From positions 1 to 29,482 of the forward strand of contig SFGV01000020.1 of the NCBI GenBank assembly GCA_004557545.1: a stretch of 29,482 bases of DNA, given 5' to 3'. Both the position numbers and the translations under genes were made by a program. Below are positions 15,923 through 23,981 of the stretch, piece by piece. Source of the DNA: Succinatimonas hippei (GTDB lineage Bacteria > Pseudomonadota > Gammaproteobacteria > Enterobacterales > Succinivibrionaceae). The notes below the pieces were generated by a model that saw only the letters and a list, made by a program, of their open reading frames with translations, ran no database searches and was not told the origin of the DNA. How positions within the stretch are numbered: the stretch's first letter is position 1; every line of letters starts with the position of its first letter.

Positions 15923-16067
15923 ACTCCTTAGCAAAGCGGGTGTTGTCAGCCACCCGATGATGTAGGCGGATATAGGGAGATATCTTATGATGTCGTTAGC
16001 ACCTATGCAGTTCCGACATACAAACTCCCACCTCAAACGCCGAAGGCGTTAGGTGGTGGCAGTTGAC
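15923..16067 (+). ncRNA. IS200/IS605 right end with omega-RNA-like scaffold
   Basis: The ~145 bp after the tnpB stop are rich in hairpins: CGGGTG/CACCCG (15937-15942/15951-15956), and a two-part stem CCACCT...ACGCC-gaa-GGCGT...AGGTGG (16028-16033/16051-16056, inner 16037-16049). This is the typical right-end structure of IS605-type elements, which is also the 3' scaffold of the omega RNA. The element appears to end near TTGAC (16063-16067), after which guide sequence would begin. The left end of the element is gone, so any RNA made would be an orphan. Confidence 0.55.
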
Positions 16068-16357
16068 TTTCTAAAGCAGACCATGGTCTCTGTTGCCTTC
16101 TAGTGGATATAGACATCTTCAAGGCACAGGGGAAGCGTCATAGCTGGCGTGACTATAGGCAGGTTTGGATCCATATCTACTCTGACCACTACATCCACGA
16201 TGACGAGTTGGTTGGTATAGTCGAGGAGAACCTGAGAACCATGATGGAGGAGAGTCTGCGAAAGAAACCGGTGACCTCACCGTTCAGATTGAACTATAAG
16301 GCAGCGCGCCAGCAGACGCTCGGTGAAACGCGCGTAAAATCTAGACTAATTACCTGA
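16067..16357 (+). pseudogene. Unrecognised gene fragment downstream of the IS605 end
   Basis: The frame is open from the end of the IS605-like right end (an in-frame TGA lies at 16064-16066) to TGA at 16355-16357, about 96 codons. A GTG at 16103 is the only plausible internal start and has no clear Shine-Dalgarno. The peptide is polar and charged (KRHSWRDYRQVWIHIYSD, then DDELVGIVEENLRTMMEESL) and reads like real protein. I do not recognise a family. Because it begins at the element boundary, it is probably the 3' part of a gene cut by the insertion. Confidence 0.35.
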
Positions 16358-16370
16358 TTAGCCATAATTA

Positions 16371-18734
16371 TTATTTACGTTGACCGTCGTTCGCGCTGTC
16401 GTCAGACGTCAGCTTGTTTTTTCTTCTGGCCCTGCCGTTTTTAAAGCGCACGCTGCTATTGAGTACCGCGCCATCGCTTACGCAGATCCCGTTACCACCG
16501 GCCTGCTTTACCTTGTAAAGCGATCTGTCGGCCATCTTGAAGAGCTCATCATAGGTGGTTCCGTCATCAGGCCTCATGGCGACACCAATGGAAACCGTAG
16601 TCTGGGGCACTTTATAGTCAGACAGAATGCCGTACATCTTGACCCGGATCCTGGCGGCGGCGTGGAAGATCTCCTGGCGGTTCATCACGTGCTGGGTGTA
16701 CACCACGAACTCGTCACCCCCGAATCTGCCTATGTTGTCCTCGGCGTTAAACACGTTGCGCAGAACGTCAGCGACACGCTGCAACGCCAGATCGCCTACC
16801 TGATGCCCTAAGGTATCGTTGATATCCTTAAACAGATCCAGATCCATTATGAAGAAAGCGTCGTTCTGCTTTTGCTTGCTCAAAGGCGCCCTGAGCTTGC
16901 ACTCTATCTCGTAGGTTATGCCGCGTTTGTTCAAAAGTCCGGTAAGCACATCCTTTACCGCTTCAAGACGATAGGAATCTCTCGCCGCCTTCAGATCACG
17001 GGTCTCGTTTAAAAGTCTTCTGAGTTCGTCGTTCTTGGCCTTCAGAACATCGTTTTGGCGTTTTTGAACCTGATTTGACCGCAAGGTGAAGATCACCGTG
17101 CCGATGATGGTAAGCAGGATCAGTGCAACAGCGATGGCGGATATGACATGACGTGTCAGAAAGTACTTGATTGAGTCCTCATCTTTTACGTATGAGATCT
17201 CGCGGTGACGGAGGTCATCGCTGTTTATTTTGCGTATGGCGACGTCAAGGGTATCACGGTACATCCGGGCGTCAGGACCTGAGATGAAAAGACGCAGCGG
17301 AACCTCATAATCAAGATGGCTCGCGCTCATGGGCTCAGGGTAGTCGGTAAGCAGCGAGTACTCGCGTATATAGGCCCTTGGCATCAGCGCCGCATCAGCG
17401 TCCCCCATGCAAACCTGTCTTAAGCAGCTCTTCTCGCTCGTGCAGGATTTTACTTTCCACAGCGGGTTGCCTTTTATAACGTAGTCCGCCAGATCATGGA
17501 AATATCTTGGAACCAGGATCCTGGGAAGGCGCGGAAGATCGCGGCCGCTTACACTCACCAGAGTGAAATTCTCGTTGTACACGGAAGCGGTCACAAAGGT
17601 TGAGGGCGGCAGGGTGGAGATGTCAGAGAGCACGTTGAAGGTCGCGACCGGACGCTTCTTGGCTATCGACTGCGTTTCTATGTAACCGTCAGCGTCATCA
17701 GGATCGAACTTGATCCCGGAGGCAATGCGCAGGGCGCTTAGGATATCCATCAGGATCCCGTCGTATTTATCACCATCACGGTATACGAAAGGATCGCCCT
17801 TTCTCGGGAAAAGCGCCGTTAGCGGCCTGGCCCTTCTTATGAAATAGTTCTGCTCCTCGCTGTAGTGGGTGGCGTTTAACACCGCCTCGTCAACATAGCG
17901 GGAGGCCAGCCAGGTTACGAATTTGGGGTTGGCCCTTGAGATGTTGAAGGTCGCTGAGTTTATAGTATTTACCAGCATCTGGCGATCTTTTCTGGCGATT
18001 AGCGATGAGGAAAGCGCGGTTATGGTGTCGATGCGTCGCGAGAAGAAGGGAACCACATGCGTTCCATCGTCAACGATGGCTCCGGCCTCACCGCTGCGCA
18101 TCGCCTGAATTAGCGATTCGTAATCAGGGTAGGGTATCAGCTCAAAGGACCAGCCGTTCGCGTCACGGTAATTCTCAAGCTCCTGCTCTATGACCTTGTC
18201 AGTTACGACATACCCGACCTTAAGTCTGGCGAAAGTGGATGAGTCATAGATATTGATGTCCTGACGCGAGGAGAGCGCGTAAAGACCTATCATGTTGTAG
18301 CACAGAGGCCCTGAGGTAGTTGCGTAATTCTCGCGGTCGCGCTCTGATGGCAGAAAAGGCCCCAAAAGATCAAGCTGCCCTGACTGCAGCATTGAAATGC
18401 CGTCTTCACGGCTTACGGATATGAAGTTGTAGCTCCAGCCGGTGGTTCTTGAAATTTCGGTGAGGAACTCGCGCAGGTATCCCTCAAGCGGATGACGTTG
18501 CCTGGCGTCAACGGTTCCGGCGGTATTTATGATACCTACATTGACCTTTTGCGCTTTGAGACTGTTTTCCCTGATGGAGACATTCCAGACATAATCACTC
18601 ATATACGAGGCGGTAAGAGACTCATCAGCCGGCGTATCCTCACTGCCGTTTACCGCGTACAGGGGAATGGCGAGCGCGAACAGCAGGGTTGCTGTCCTGA
18701 CAAATAATCTCCTCCCAAACCCGAATACATACAT
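16371..18734 (-). CDS. Membrane diguanylate cyclase with periplasmic solute-binding sensor
   Basis: A 787-residue sensor enzyme predicted to make cyclic di-GMP. Layout: signal peptide (1-~28), then two SBP_bac_3-like periplasmic domains (~60-290 and ~300-520) of the kind that bind amino acids or similar small ligands, a transmembrane helix (528-551), a short coiled coil (~553-595) and a complete GGDEF domain (~600-755) with GGDEF intact at 672-676 and FIMDLDLFKDINDTLGH upstream. The product-inhibition I-site is degenerate: the RxxD position reads NAED (663-666). The C-terminal ~30 residues are basic. ATG 18734 follows AGAGGG at a rather long distance. The gene is divergent from thiC; no regulatory link is evident. 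Confidence 0.88.
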   Translation of the reverse strand: MYVFGFGRRLFVRTATLLFALAIPLYAVNGSEDTPADESLTASYMSDYVWNVSIRENSLKAQKVNVGIINTAGTVDARQRHPLEGYLREFLTEISRTTGWSYNFISVSREDGISMLQSGQLDLLGPFLPSERDRENYATTSGPLCYNMIGLYALSSRQDINIYDSSTFARLKVGYVVTDKVIEQELENYRDANGWSFELIPYPDYESLIQAMRSGEAGAIVDDGTHVVPFFSRRIDTITALSSSLIARKDRQMLVNTINSATFNISRANPKFVTWLASRYVDEAVLNATHYSEEQNYFIRRARPLTALFPRKGDPFVYRDGDKYDGILMDILSALRIASGIKFDPDDADGYIETQSIAKKRPVATFNVLSDISTLPPSTFVTASVYNENFTLVSVSGRDLPRLPRILVPRYFHDLADYVIKGNPLWKVKSCTSEKSCLRQVCMGDADAALMPRAYIREYSLLTDYPEPMSASHLDYEVPLRLFISGPDARMYRDTLDVAIRKINSDDLRHREISYVKDEDSIKYFLTRHVISAIAVALILLTIIGTVIFTLRSNQVQKRQNDVLKAKNDELRRLLNETRDLKAARDSYRLEAVKDVLTGLLNKRGITYEIECKLRAPLSKQKQNDAFFIMDLDLFKDINDTLGHQVGDLALQRVADVLRNVFNAEDNIGRFGGDEFVVYTQHVMNRQEIFHAAARIRVKMYGILSDYKVPQTTVSIGVAMRPDDGTTYDELFKMADRSLYKVKQAGGNGICVSDGAVLNSSVRFKNGRARRKNKLTSDDSANDGQRK

Positions 18735-18808
18735 AAGTGCATGCCCTCTGTAATGTTATTTGTTTTTATTTTTTTTATTCATTCTAGGTTATCTATCTGC
18801 AGAATAAT

Positions 18809-18833
18809 GTGAACTGCTTTTCCAGTGAACTGC
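18809..18833. repeat. Short direct repeat in the dgc-thiC intergenic region
   Basis: GTGAACTGC occurs twice (18809-18817 and 18825-18833) with a 16-bp period, followed by a seven-T run. It could be a regulator site or part of a leader structure; nothing ties it to either gene. Confidence 0.3.
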
Positions 18834-18858
18834 ATTTTTTTGACTTTTTGAGCCAAAG

Positions 18859-18886
18859 CTTGTTTTAAGCTGAGCAAAGCTATCAT
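18859..18886 (+). promoter_or_regulatory. Candidate promoter of the thiamine operon
   Basis: TATCAT (18881-18886, five of six -10 matches) lies about 43 bp before the riboswitch, with a weak CTTGTT/TTGTTT -35 at 18859-18865. A stronger -35-like TTGACT is at 18840-18845, but at the wrong distance. Position rather than sequence quality supports the call. Confidence 0.3.
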
Positions 18887-18928
18887 TTTCCTTGCAAACG
18901 TAGCTTGACGGCGCCATAATCCATGAGG

Positions 18929-19011
18929 CTTGTCGGAGTGCTGAAAGGCTGAGACTGCGTTAGCAGAATCCGCATGGACCTGATCAGGGTAATACCTGCG
19001 AAGGCAACAAG
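18929..19011 (+). ncRNA. TPP riboswitch (Thi-box)
   Basis: This is the conserved thiamine-pyrophosphate aptamer: CGGAGTGCT...AAGGCTGAGA for the pyrimidine-sensing arm, then ACCTGATCAGGGTAATACC and TGCGAAGG for the pyrophosphate-sensing arm. The closing P1 helix can form from CTTGT (18929-18933) and ACAAG (19007-19011). It lies in the leader of thiC and should reduce expression of the whole thi operon when TPP is abundant. The expression platform is the 54 nt up to the thiC ATG, which contains the AGGAG Shine-Dalgarno. No T-rich terminator is seen, so translational control is more likely. Confidence 0.95.
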
Positions 19012-19065
19012 GTTCCGGCATGCCCGCAAGCACGCGTCAGACAGATGAGTACAGGAGCATCCGGA

Positions 19066-20664
19066 ATGGCATCTAATAATAAGAATCCCGCATTGGATCA
19101 GAATTTCTCCGCAGGATCCGGCAAATCATATTCACCAGATATCCGCTCTGTTCGGATAAACACCTCAAGAGAGGGCATAAGCGTACCTTTCAAACAGCTT
19201 TGCCTCTCAAATGGTGAAAAAATACTTGTTCAGGATGTAAGCGGACCTCAGACCGACGGGGTTCTTCCCAGAGCACGCGAGTCATGGGGCGGTTCTTACA
19301 AAGACGGCGAGGTTCGCAAGGTTCACAAAACCCAGCTTGATTACGCCAAAGAAGGTCACGTAACGGCAGAGATGGAATACGCCGCGACGCGCGAGTCTAT
19401 GGCCTACGGCCCTGATATGGCCTTTACCCCTGAGTTTGTCATGAAGGAGCTTGCCGCGGGGCGCGCCGCGCTTCCCGCCAACGCCAATCATCCTGAAAGC
19501 GAGCCTATGCTCATAGGCAAGGCTTTTAGCGTCAAGGTCAACGCCAACATCGGAGCCTCATCGCTCTCCTCAGGCTATGAGGAGGAGATCAAAAAGCTCA
19601 GGGTTTCCTTAAAATACGGCGCGGATACCATCATGGATCTCTCAACTGGTATCAAGGAGCTGGGACCTCTGCGTGACGCGCTGCTGCGCCGCTCACCAGT
19701 GCCTATGGGAACGGTGCCGGTTTATGAGGCTCTGGACAGAGCCGAGGGCAGAGCCAAAGACCTTACATGGGATCTGTTTAAAAAGACCATACTCGATCAG
19801 GCCCGTCAGGGGGTTGATTACTTTACGATTCACGCCGGTCTTACCAGCGATCTTCTGCCATACGCCGCCAAGAGAACCCTTGGCATTATCTCAAGAGGCG
19901 GCTCGCTCATGGCCGCGGCCATGATGAACCATGAAAGCGAGAACATGGCCTGGGAGCATTTTGACGAGATTTTAGAGATCTGTCATGACTATGACGTTGC
20001 GCTTTCATTAGGTGACGGCCTGCGCCCGGGATGCATCGCCGACGCCTGTGACAAGGCGCAGTACGGCGAGCTTGAGAATATTGGAAAACTCATTGAGCGC
20101 TGCCGGGAGGCCGGGGTTCAGTCATTTGTCGAGGGTCCGGGACACGTTCCCATGGATCGCATCGAAGAGAACCAGCGCCTTGAGGAGCGCTACTGCAAGG
20201 ACGCGCCTTTTTATACCTTAGGACCTCTGGTATCAGACATAGCCCCGGGCTTTGACCACGTTACCGCGGCTATAGGCGGGGCGCGCATCGCCGAGTGCGG
20301 AACCTCGATGCTCTGCTATGTAACCCCGGCAGAGCACCTCGCTCTGCCTGAGGAAGAGGACGTGCGTCAGGGACTTCTGGTATTCCGCCTCGCGGCGCAC
20401 GCGGCCGATCTCGCGCGTCATCTTCCCGGAGCCACCATACGCGATGACGCGATGGGCAGGGCCCGCGCGGAATTCCGCTGGTATGACCAGTTCACGTTAT
20501 CGCTTGATCCAATGCACGCCTATAAGGTCTGGTCCTCCAAGATGCCGGAGGATTGCGGACACACTCCGGCCTTCTGCTCAATGTGCGGCCCGCGCTTCTG
20601 CCCGATCAGGCTCAACCGCGCGCTGGTTTACCGCTATTCCAATGAAGAGAACAAGGCAGACTGA
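19066..20664 (+). CDS. thiC: Phosphomethylpyrimidine synthase ThiC
   Basis: A 532-residue radical-SAM enzyme converting aminoimidazole ribotide to HMP-phosphate, the pyrimidine precursor of thiamine. Diagnostic segments are NANIGASSLSSGYEEEI, GADTIMDLSTG, RSPVPMGTVPVYEAL, DYFTIHAGL, SRGGSLMAAAMMNH, LSLGDGLRPGC and EGPGHVPMD, with the C-terminal iron-sulfur motif FCSMCGPRFC (C-x2-C-x4-C). ATG 19066 has AGGAG eight bases upstream and is preferred to the in-frame ATG at 19045, which has no ribosome binding site. It heads the thi operon under the TPP riboswitch; thiDE follows after 16 bp. Confidence 0.97.
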   Translation: MASNNKNPALDQNFSAGSGKSYSPDIRSVRINTSREGISVPFKQLCLSNGEKILVQDVSGPQTDGVLPRARESWGGSYKDGEVRKVHKTQLDYAKEGHVTAEMEYAATRESMAYGPDMAFTPEFVMKELAAGRAALPANANHPESEPMLIGKAFSVKVNANIGASSLSSGYEEEIKKLRVSLKYGADTIMDLSTGIKELGPLRDALLRRSPVPMGTVPVYEALDRAEGRAKDLTWDLFKKTILDQARQGVDYFTIHAGLTSDLLPYAAKRTLGIISRGGSLMAAAMMNHESENMAWEHFDEILEICHDYDVALSLGDGLRPGCIADACDKAQYGELENIGKLIERCREAGVQSFVEGPGHVPMDRIEENQRLEERYCKDAPFYTLGPLVSDIAPGFDHVTAAIGGARIAECGTSMLCYVTPAEHLALPEEEDVRQGLLVFRLAAHAADLARHLPGATIRDDAMGRARAEFRWYDQFTLSLDPMHAYKVWSSKMPEDCGHTPAFCSMCGPRFCPIRLNRALVYRYSNEENKAD

Positions 20665-20680
20665 GTACAGGACGGTTTGA

Positions 20681-22258
20681 ATGACTGAAGAGAAGACCTT
20701 TTCGTTTAAAAGTGACGGGACGGTAAAGGAGAGCGAGCTTATCGCCCTTGCCGATCCTGTGGCGCGCCGCCCGATGGTGCTGGTAATAGCCGCCACCGAC
20801 TCAGGCGGCGGGGCGGGGCTTACCGCTGACTGTATTACCGTACACGATTGCGGTAGCTGGGCGTTGCCGTGCGCGACCGCCGTCACCGCGCAGTCTTTGT
20901 CAAGAGTCGCCGCGGTGGGGGCAATTGGCTCTGATGTTTTTGACACCTCTTTAAATCTTGCCGCTACGGACTGGCCTGAGGTTAAGGCTGTAAAGGTAGG
21001 CTTTATAAGCTCCGAGGAGGTGCTCAGGATCACCTTAGACGCGCTTGAAACTCGTTTTAAGGGAGCCAAAGTGGTCTGGGATCCGGTGCTTACCGCGACC
21101 TCAGGGCGCATGGACAGCGCGGATCTCAGGGTTTTTTTAGGCAGGATCCTGAAGGTCTCATCGGTGTTTACGCCTAATCTTGATGAGGCGCTGGAGCTTG
21201 CCGGATGGGATTACGCGCGCTATGACATCGAGGGCCCCCAGGCCTTAGGTCAGGAATTTCTAGCCATGGGCGCCAAAGCCGTGGTTATCAAGGGCGGTCA
21301 TGATCTGAGCTCATCAAGAGCGCGTGACACCTTTGTCTCAGAGGATCTGAGCTTCACCATGGAGCTGCCAAAGCTCAAGGGCAAAGGCGCCCATGGCGGC
21401 GGCTGCGCGCTCTCCTCGGCCATCGCGGCTTTTCTCGCTCAGGGATACGCGCCGCAGGACGCTGTGGTACTGGCAAAGGCTTATGTATACGAGGGGATCA
21501 CAAATCCTGATTTTGAGGCCTCAAACGACCGTCCGCCGCTTGGCCATCACGGAATGCCGCGGGAACTCAGATATATGCCGTCGGTGCATGAAAACGGTTT
21601 TCCTATGTTCGCGGGCCCTTTCCGCCGCTGTCCTTTAAAACTTGGAATTTATCCTGTAGTGGATACTCCGGAGTGGGTTGCAAGATGCGTGCGCGATGGC
21701 GTGAAAACAGTTCAGCTTCGCATCAAGAGCGGAGATCCTGATTTCATCCGCGAACAGATACGGCAATCCGTGTGGATCTGCCGTGAGGGACACGCCAGAC
21801 TCTTTGTGGATGACTGGTATGAGCTTGCCATTGAGGAGCGCGCCTATGGCGTTCACCTTGGGATGGAGGATCTCAGACACGCCGATCTGGAGCTCATCCG
21901 CAGAGCGGGGCTTAGGCTCGGGGTTTCTACCCACGGGGTATATGAGCTTGTAAAGGCCTTGCAGTTAAACCCTTCCTACATCGCGCTTGGACACATCTTC
22001 CCGACCAATACCAAGCAGATGCCTTCATCCCCTCAGGGCGTGGTGAAGCTGCGCCGTCAGATAGCGATGGTTGGAAACAATGTCCCTTTAACCTGCATTG
22101 GCGGCATAAATGAACAAAACGCCGGCGCCGTTCTGGGCACCGGCGTCAGATCGGTCGCGTTAGTGACCGCGATAACCAGGAGCACCGATCCAGACAGCGT
22201 GATCAAACGATGGATTGACCGGATCGGAAACGGAGGGGAAGAGATCCCCAGGAGATGA
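20681..22258 (+). CDS. thiDE: Bifunctional HMP-P kinase / thiamine-phosphate synthase (ThiD-ThiE fusion)
   Basis: A 525-residue fusion. The N-terminal ThiD kinase (~32-280) carries VIAATDSGGGAGLTAD, VKVGFISS, VWDPVLTATSG and TPNLDEALEL; the usual HGTGC anion-hole motif is HGGGC here (238-242, Cys kept). The C-terminal ThiE part (~319-515) has GIYPVVDT, VQLRIK (pyrophosphate-binding Arg/Lys), LFVDDWYELA, GVHLGMEDL, GVSTHG, ALGHIFPTNTKQ and TCIGGI. The product phosphorylates HMP-P and joins HMP-PP to thiazole phosphate, giving thiamine phosphate. Fusing consecutive steps allows coupling of the labile HMP-PP. The order ThiD-ThiE replaces the separate thiE found between thiC and thiF in E. coli. 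Confidence 0.93.
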   Translation: MTEEKTFSFKSDGTVKESELIALADPVARRPMVLVIAATDSGGGAGLTADCITVHDCGSWALPCATAVTAQSLSRVAAVGAIGSDVFDTSLNLAATDWPEVKAVKVGFISSEEVLRITLDALETRFKGAKVVWDPVLTATSGRMDSADLRVFLGRILKVSSVFTPNLDEALELAGWDYARYDIEGPQALGQEFLAMGAKAVVIKGGHDLSSSRARDTFVSEDLSFTMELPKLKGKGAHGGGCALSSAIAAFLAQGYAPQDAVVLAKAYVYEGITNPDFEASNDRPPLGHHGMPRELRYMPSVHENGFPMFAGPFRRCPLKLGIYPVVDTPEWVARCVRDGVKTVQLRIKSGDPDFIREQIRQSVWICREGHARLFVDDWYELAIEERAYGVHLGMEDLRHADLELIRRAGLRLGVSTHGVYELVKALQLNPSYIALGHIFPTNTKQMPSSPQGVVKLRRQIAMVGNNVPLTCIGGINEQNAGAVLGTGVRSVALVTAITRSTDPDSVIKRWIDRIGNGGEEIPRR

Positions 22259-22261
22259 AAA

Positions 22262-22984
22262 ATGCGCTATGAGCGCCCCAGACTGCTTGAGGGCTATGAC
22301 AGGCTCGATGGCATACTTGAAAAAAAACATGTCGCGGTGATCGGGGCCGGCGGGCTTGGAGGGCTTTGTACCTATCTGCTCGCGGCAGCCGGTTTAAAGA
22401 ACATTACTATCGCCGATGACGATACGGTTGAGGACTCGAACCTGCACCGTCAGGTGATGTTTAACTACGATGACATAGGCAGGGTAAAGGCTGAATGCCT
22501 AAAACGAGAGATCCTAAAGCTCGATCCGTCTGTAAATGTCAGGGTTTTTGAAAAGCGCGTGGTTGAGGAGAACTTCGCGGATTTCGTAAATGGTGCCGAT
22601 CTTGTGATGGATCTTACCGACAATGTCGCGACCAGGCTTCTTTCGAGCAAAATGTGCCTGAAGCTTCACAAGGACTTTATCCATGCCTCGGTAGCCGCCG
22701 GAGAAGGAATATACTGCGCCTTCAGGTTCTCGGATCCTGAATTTGTAAAAGAGCACGGGTGCTATGCCTGTTTTGCAGGAGCTGACGCCAAGCCGCAGTT
22801 TCGCGGGATCACCGGTCCCTACGCCGAGCAGATCTCAGCTGAAGCCGCGCAGCTTGCCATGGAATGCTTTATCGGCAAGCCCGTCTGGGGACAGCTTTGG
22901 GTTCATGACATGGAAAAACGCGTCATAAGACATTTCAGACTAATACGTGACAAGGGTTGCGCAGTCTGCTCTCACGAAATTTGA
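22262..22984 (+). CDS. thiF: ThiS adenylyltransferase ThiF
   Basis: A 240-residue E1-like enzyme that adenylates the C-terminal Gly of the sulfur carrier ThiS. The nucleotide-binding loop VIGAGGLGG (~26-34), DDDTVEDSNLHRQ and the catalytic region MDLTDN are present. Two zinc-binding Cys pairs are visible: CYACF and the C-terminal CAVC. ATG 22262 is three bases after the thiDE stop, with AGGAG within the end of thiDE. ThiF-type proteins are easily confused with MoeB or HesA, but position before thiS-thiG decides the role. Confidence 0.94.
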   Translation: MRYERPRLLEGYDRLDGILEKKHVAVIGAGGLGGLCTYLLAAAGLKNITIADDDTVEDSNLHRQVMFNYDDIGRVKAECLKREILKLDPSVNVRVFEKRVVEENFADFVNGADLVMDLTDNVATRLLSSKMCLKLHKDFIHASVAAGEGIYCAFRFSDPEFVKEHGCYACFAGADAKPQFRGITGPYAEQISAEAAQLAMECFIGKPVWGQLWVHDMEKRVIRHFRLIRDKGCAVCSHEI

Positions 22985-22995
22985 CAGGAGTTCAC

Positions 22996-23196
22996 ATGAA
23001 AATAGTTTTTAACGGCTCATCGCGCGAGATATCAGATGGCAAGACCCTTATGGATCTCTGTGTTGAGCTTGGTATCAAACCAGAAGGCGCCGCCGCGGCG
23101 TGCGCGGGTGAAGTCATCCCCAAGACCTCATGGAAGAATTTTGAGCTGAAGGACGGAATGGAAATCGACGTCTTCAGTCTGGTAGCAGGAGGCTGA
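22996..23196 (+). CDS. thiS: Sulfur carrier protein ThiS
   Basis: A 66-residue ubiquitin-fold protein ending in the required Gly-Gly (FSLVAGG). The terminal Gly is adenylated by ThiF, then carries sulfur as a thiocarboxylate to ThiG. The N-terminal strand is MKIVFNGSSREI. CAGGAG lies five bases before ATG 22996; the longer open frame from 22957 overlaps thiF and is not used. One unusual point is the AAAACAGEVIP stretch around residues 31-42, in place of the more common VAVALNGEIVP-like strand. Confidence 0.94.
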   Translation: MKIVFNGSSREISDGKTLMDLCVELGIKPEGAAAACAGEVIPKTSWKNFELKDGMEIDVFSLVAGG

Positions 23197-23201
23197 CCAT
23201 T

Positions 23202-23981
23202 ATGGAAAAACTAAAACTAGGCGGTAGGGAATTTGAAAGCCGTCTCATCATCGGAACCGGCAAGTACGCGTCAGGCGAGCAGCTGGCGCAGGCGTGCAAG
23301 GCCTCAGGGGCGCAAATCGCGACCATGGCGGTAAAAAGGGTTGACGCCCAGCGTCACAGCGATGAGATAGTAAAACCGCTCAAGGACATGGGTGTCACCC
23401 TTATGCCCAACACCTCAGGCGCGAAGAACGCCAAGGAGGCGATTTTCGCGGCCCGTCTTGCCCGCGAGGCTCTGGGCACTGACTGGATTAAAGTGGAGAT
23501 CCACCCTGATGTTCGTTATCTGCTTCCTGATCCTGTTGAAACGCTTGAGGCCTGTGAGACTCTGGTAAAGGACGGCTTTAAGGTATTTCCTTATATTCAG
23601 GCCGATCCGGTTTTGGCGCGCAGGCTTGAGGAGGCCGGTTGCGCCGCCGTAATGCCGCTTGGCGCTCCCATAGGATCAGCCCGCGGGCTTGAGACTTTGG
23701 CCATGCTTAAGATCATCATTGCCAGCGCGCATGTTCCGGTAGTGGTTGACGCTGGTATAGGCGCGCCATCTGACGCGTGCAAGGCCTTTGAACTGGGCGC
23801 TGACGCGGTGATGGTGAATACCGCCATTGCGGCCTCAGGCGATCCGGTGAAGATGGCGGGCGCGTTCAAGCTTGCTCAGCAGTCAGGCCGCGAAGCGTAT
23901 GAGGCGGGACTTGCCGGTCGCAATGAGACCGCGAGGGCTACCTCCCCGATGGAGGCCTTCTTAAAGGAGGCGATGAAATAA
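23202..23981 (+). CDS. thiG: Thiazole synthase ThiG
   Basis: A 259-residue TIM-barrel enzyme that condenses deoxyxylulose phosphate, dehydroglycine (from ThiH) and ThiS-bound sulfur into thiazole phosphate. Signatures are SRLIIGTGKY near the N-terminus, MAVKRVD, LMPNTSGAKNAKEA, DWIKVEIHPD with the Schiff-base Lys, LPDPVETLEA, AAVMPLGAPIGS and VDAGIGAPSDA. The CAGGAGG ribosome binding site is at 23186-23192. The stop overlaps the start of thiH by one base (TAATG), indicating coupling. Confidence 0.97.
   Translation: MEKLKLGGREFESRLIIGTGKYASGEQLAQACKASGAQIATMAVKRVDAQRHSDEIVKPLKDMGVTLMPNTSGAKNAKEAIFAARLAREALGTDWIKVEIHPDVRYLLPDPVETLEACETLVKDGFKVFPYIQADPVLARRLEEAGCAAVMPLGAPIGSARGLETLAMLKIIIASAHVPVVVDAGIGAPSDACKAFELGADAVMVNTAIAASGDPVKMAGAFKLAQQSGREAYEAGLAGRNETARATSPMEAFLKEAMK

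Noticed and set aside
16067..16357. Fragment as part of the neighbouring diguanylate cyclase system (DIDIFKAQGK vs 'D.D.FK')
   Set aside because: The superficial 'DIDIFK' match is not followed by the GGDEF-domain helix (N..GH..GD), so a GGDEF origin is not supported.
18779..19033. 84-codon minus-strand ORF overlapping the thiC leader
   Set aside because: It lies across the TPP riboswitch on the opposite strand and has no recognisable protein features.
19045..19065. Upstream in-frame ATG as the thiC start
   Set aside because: No Shine-Dalgarno precedes it, whereas AGGAG is correctly placed for ATG 19066.
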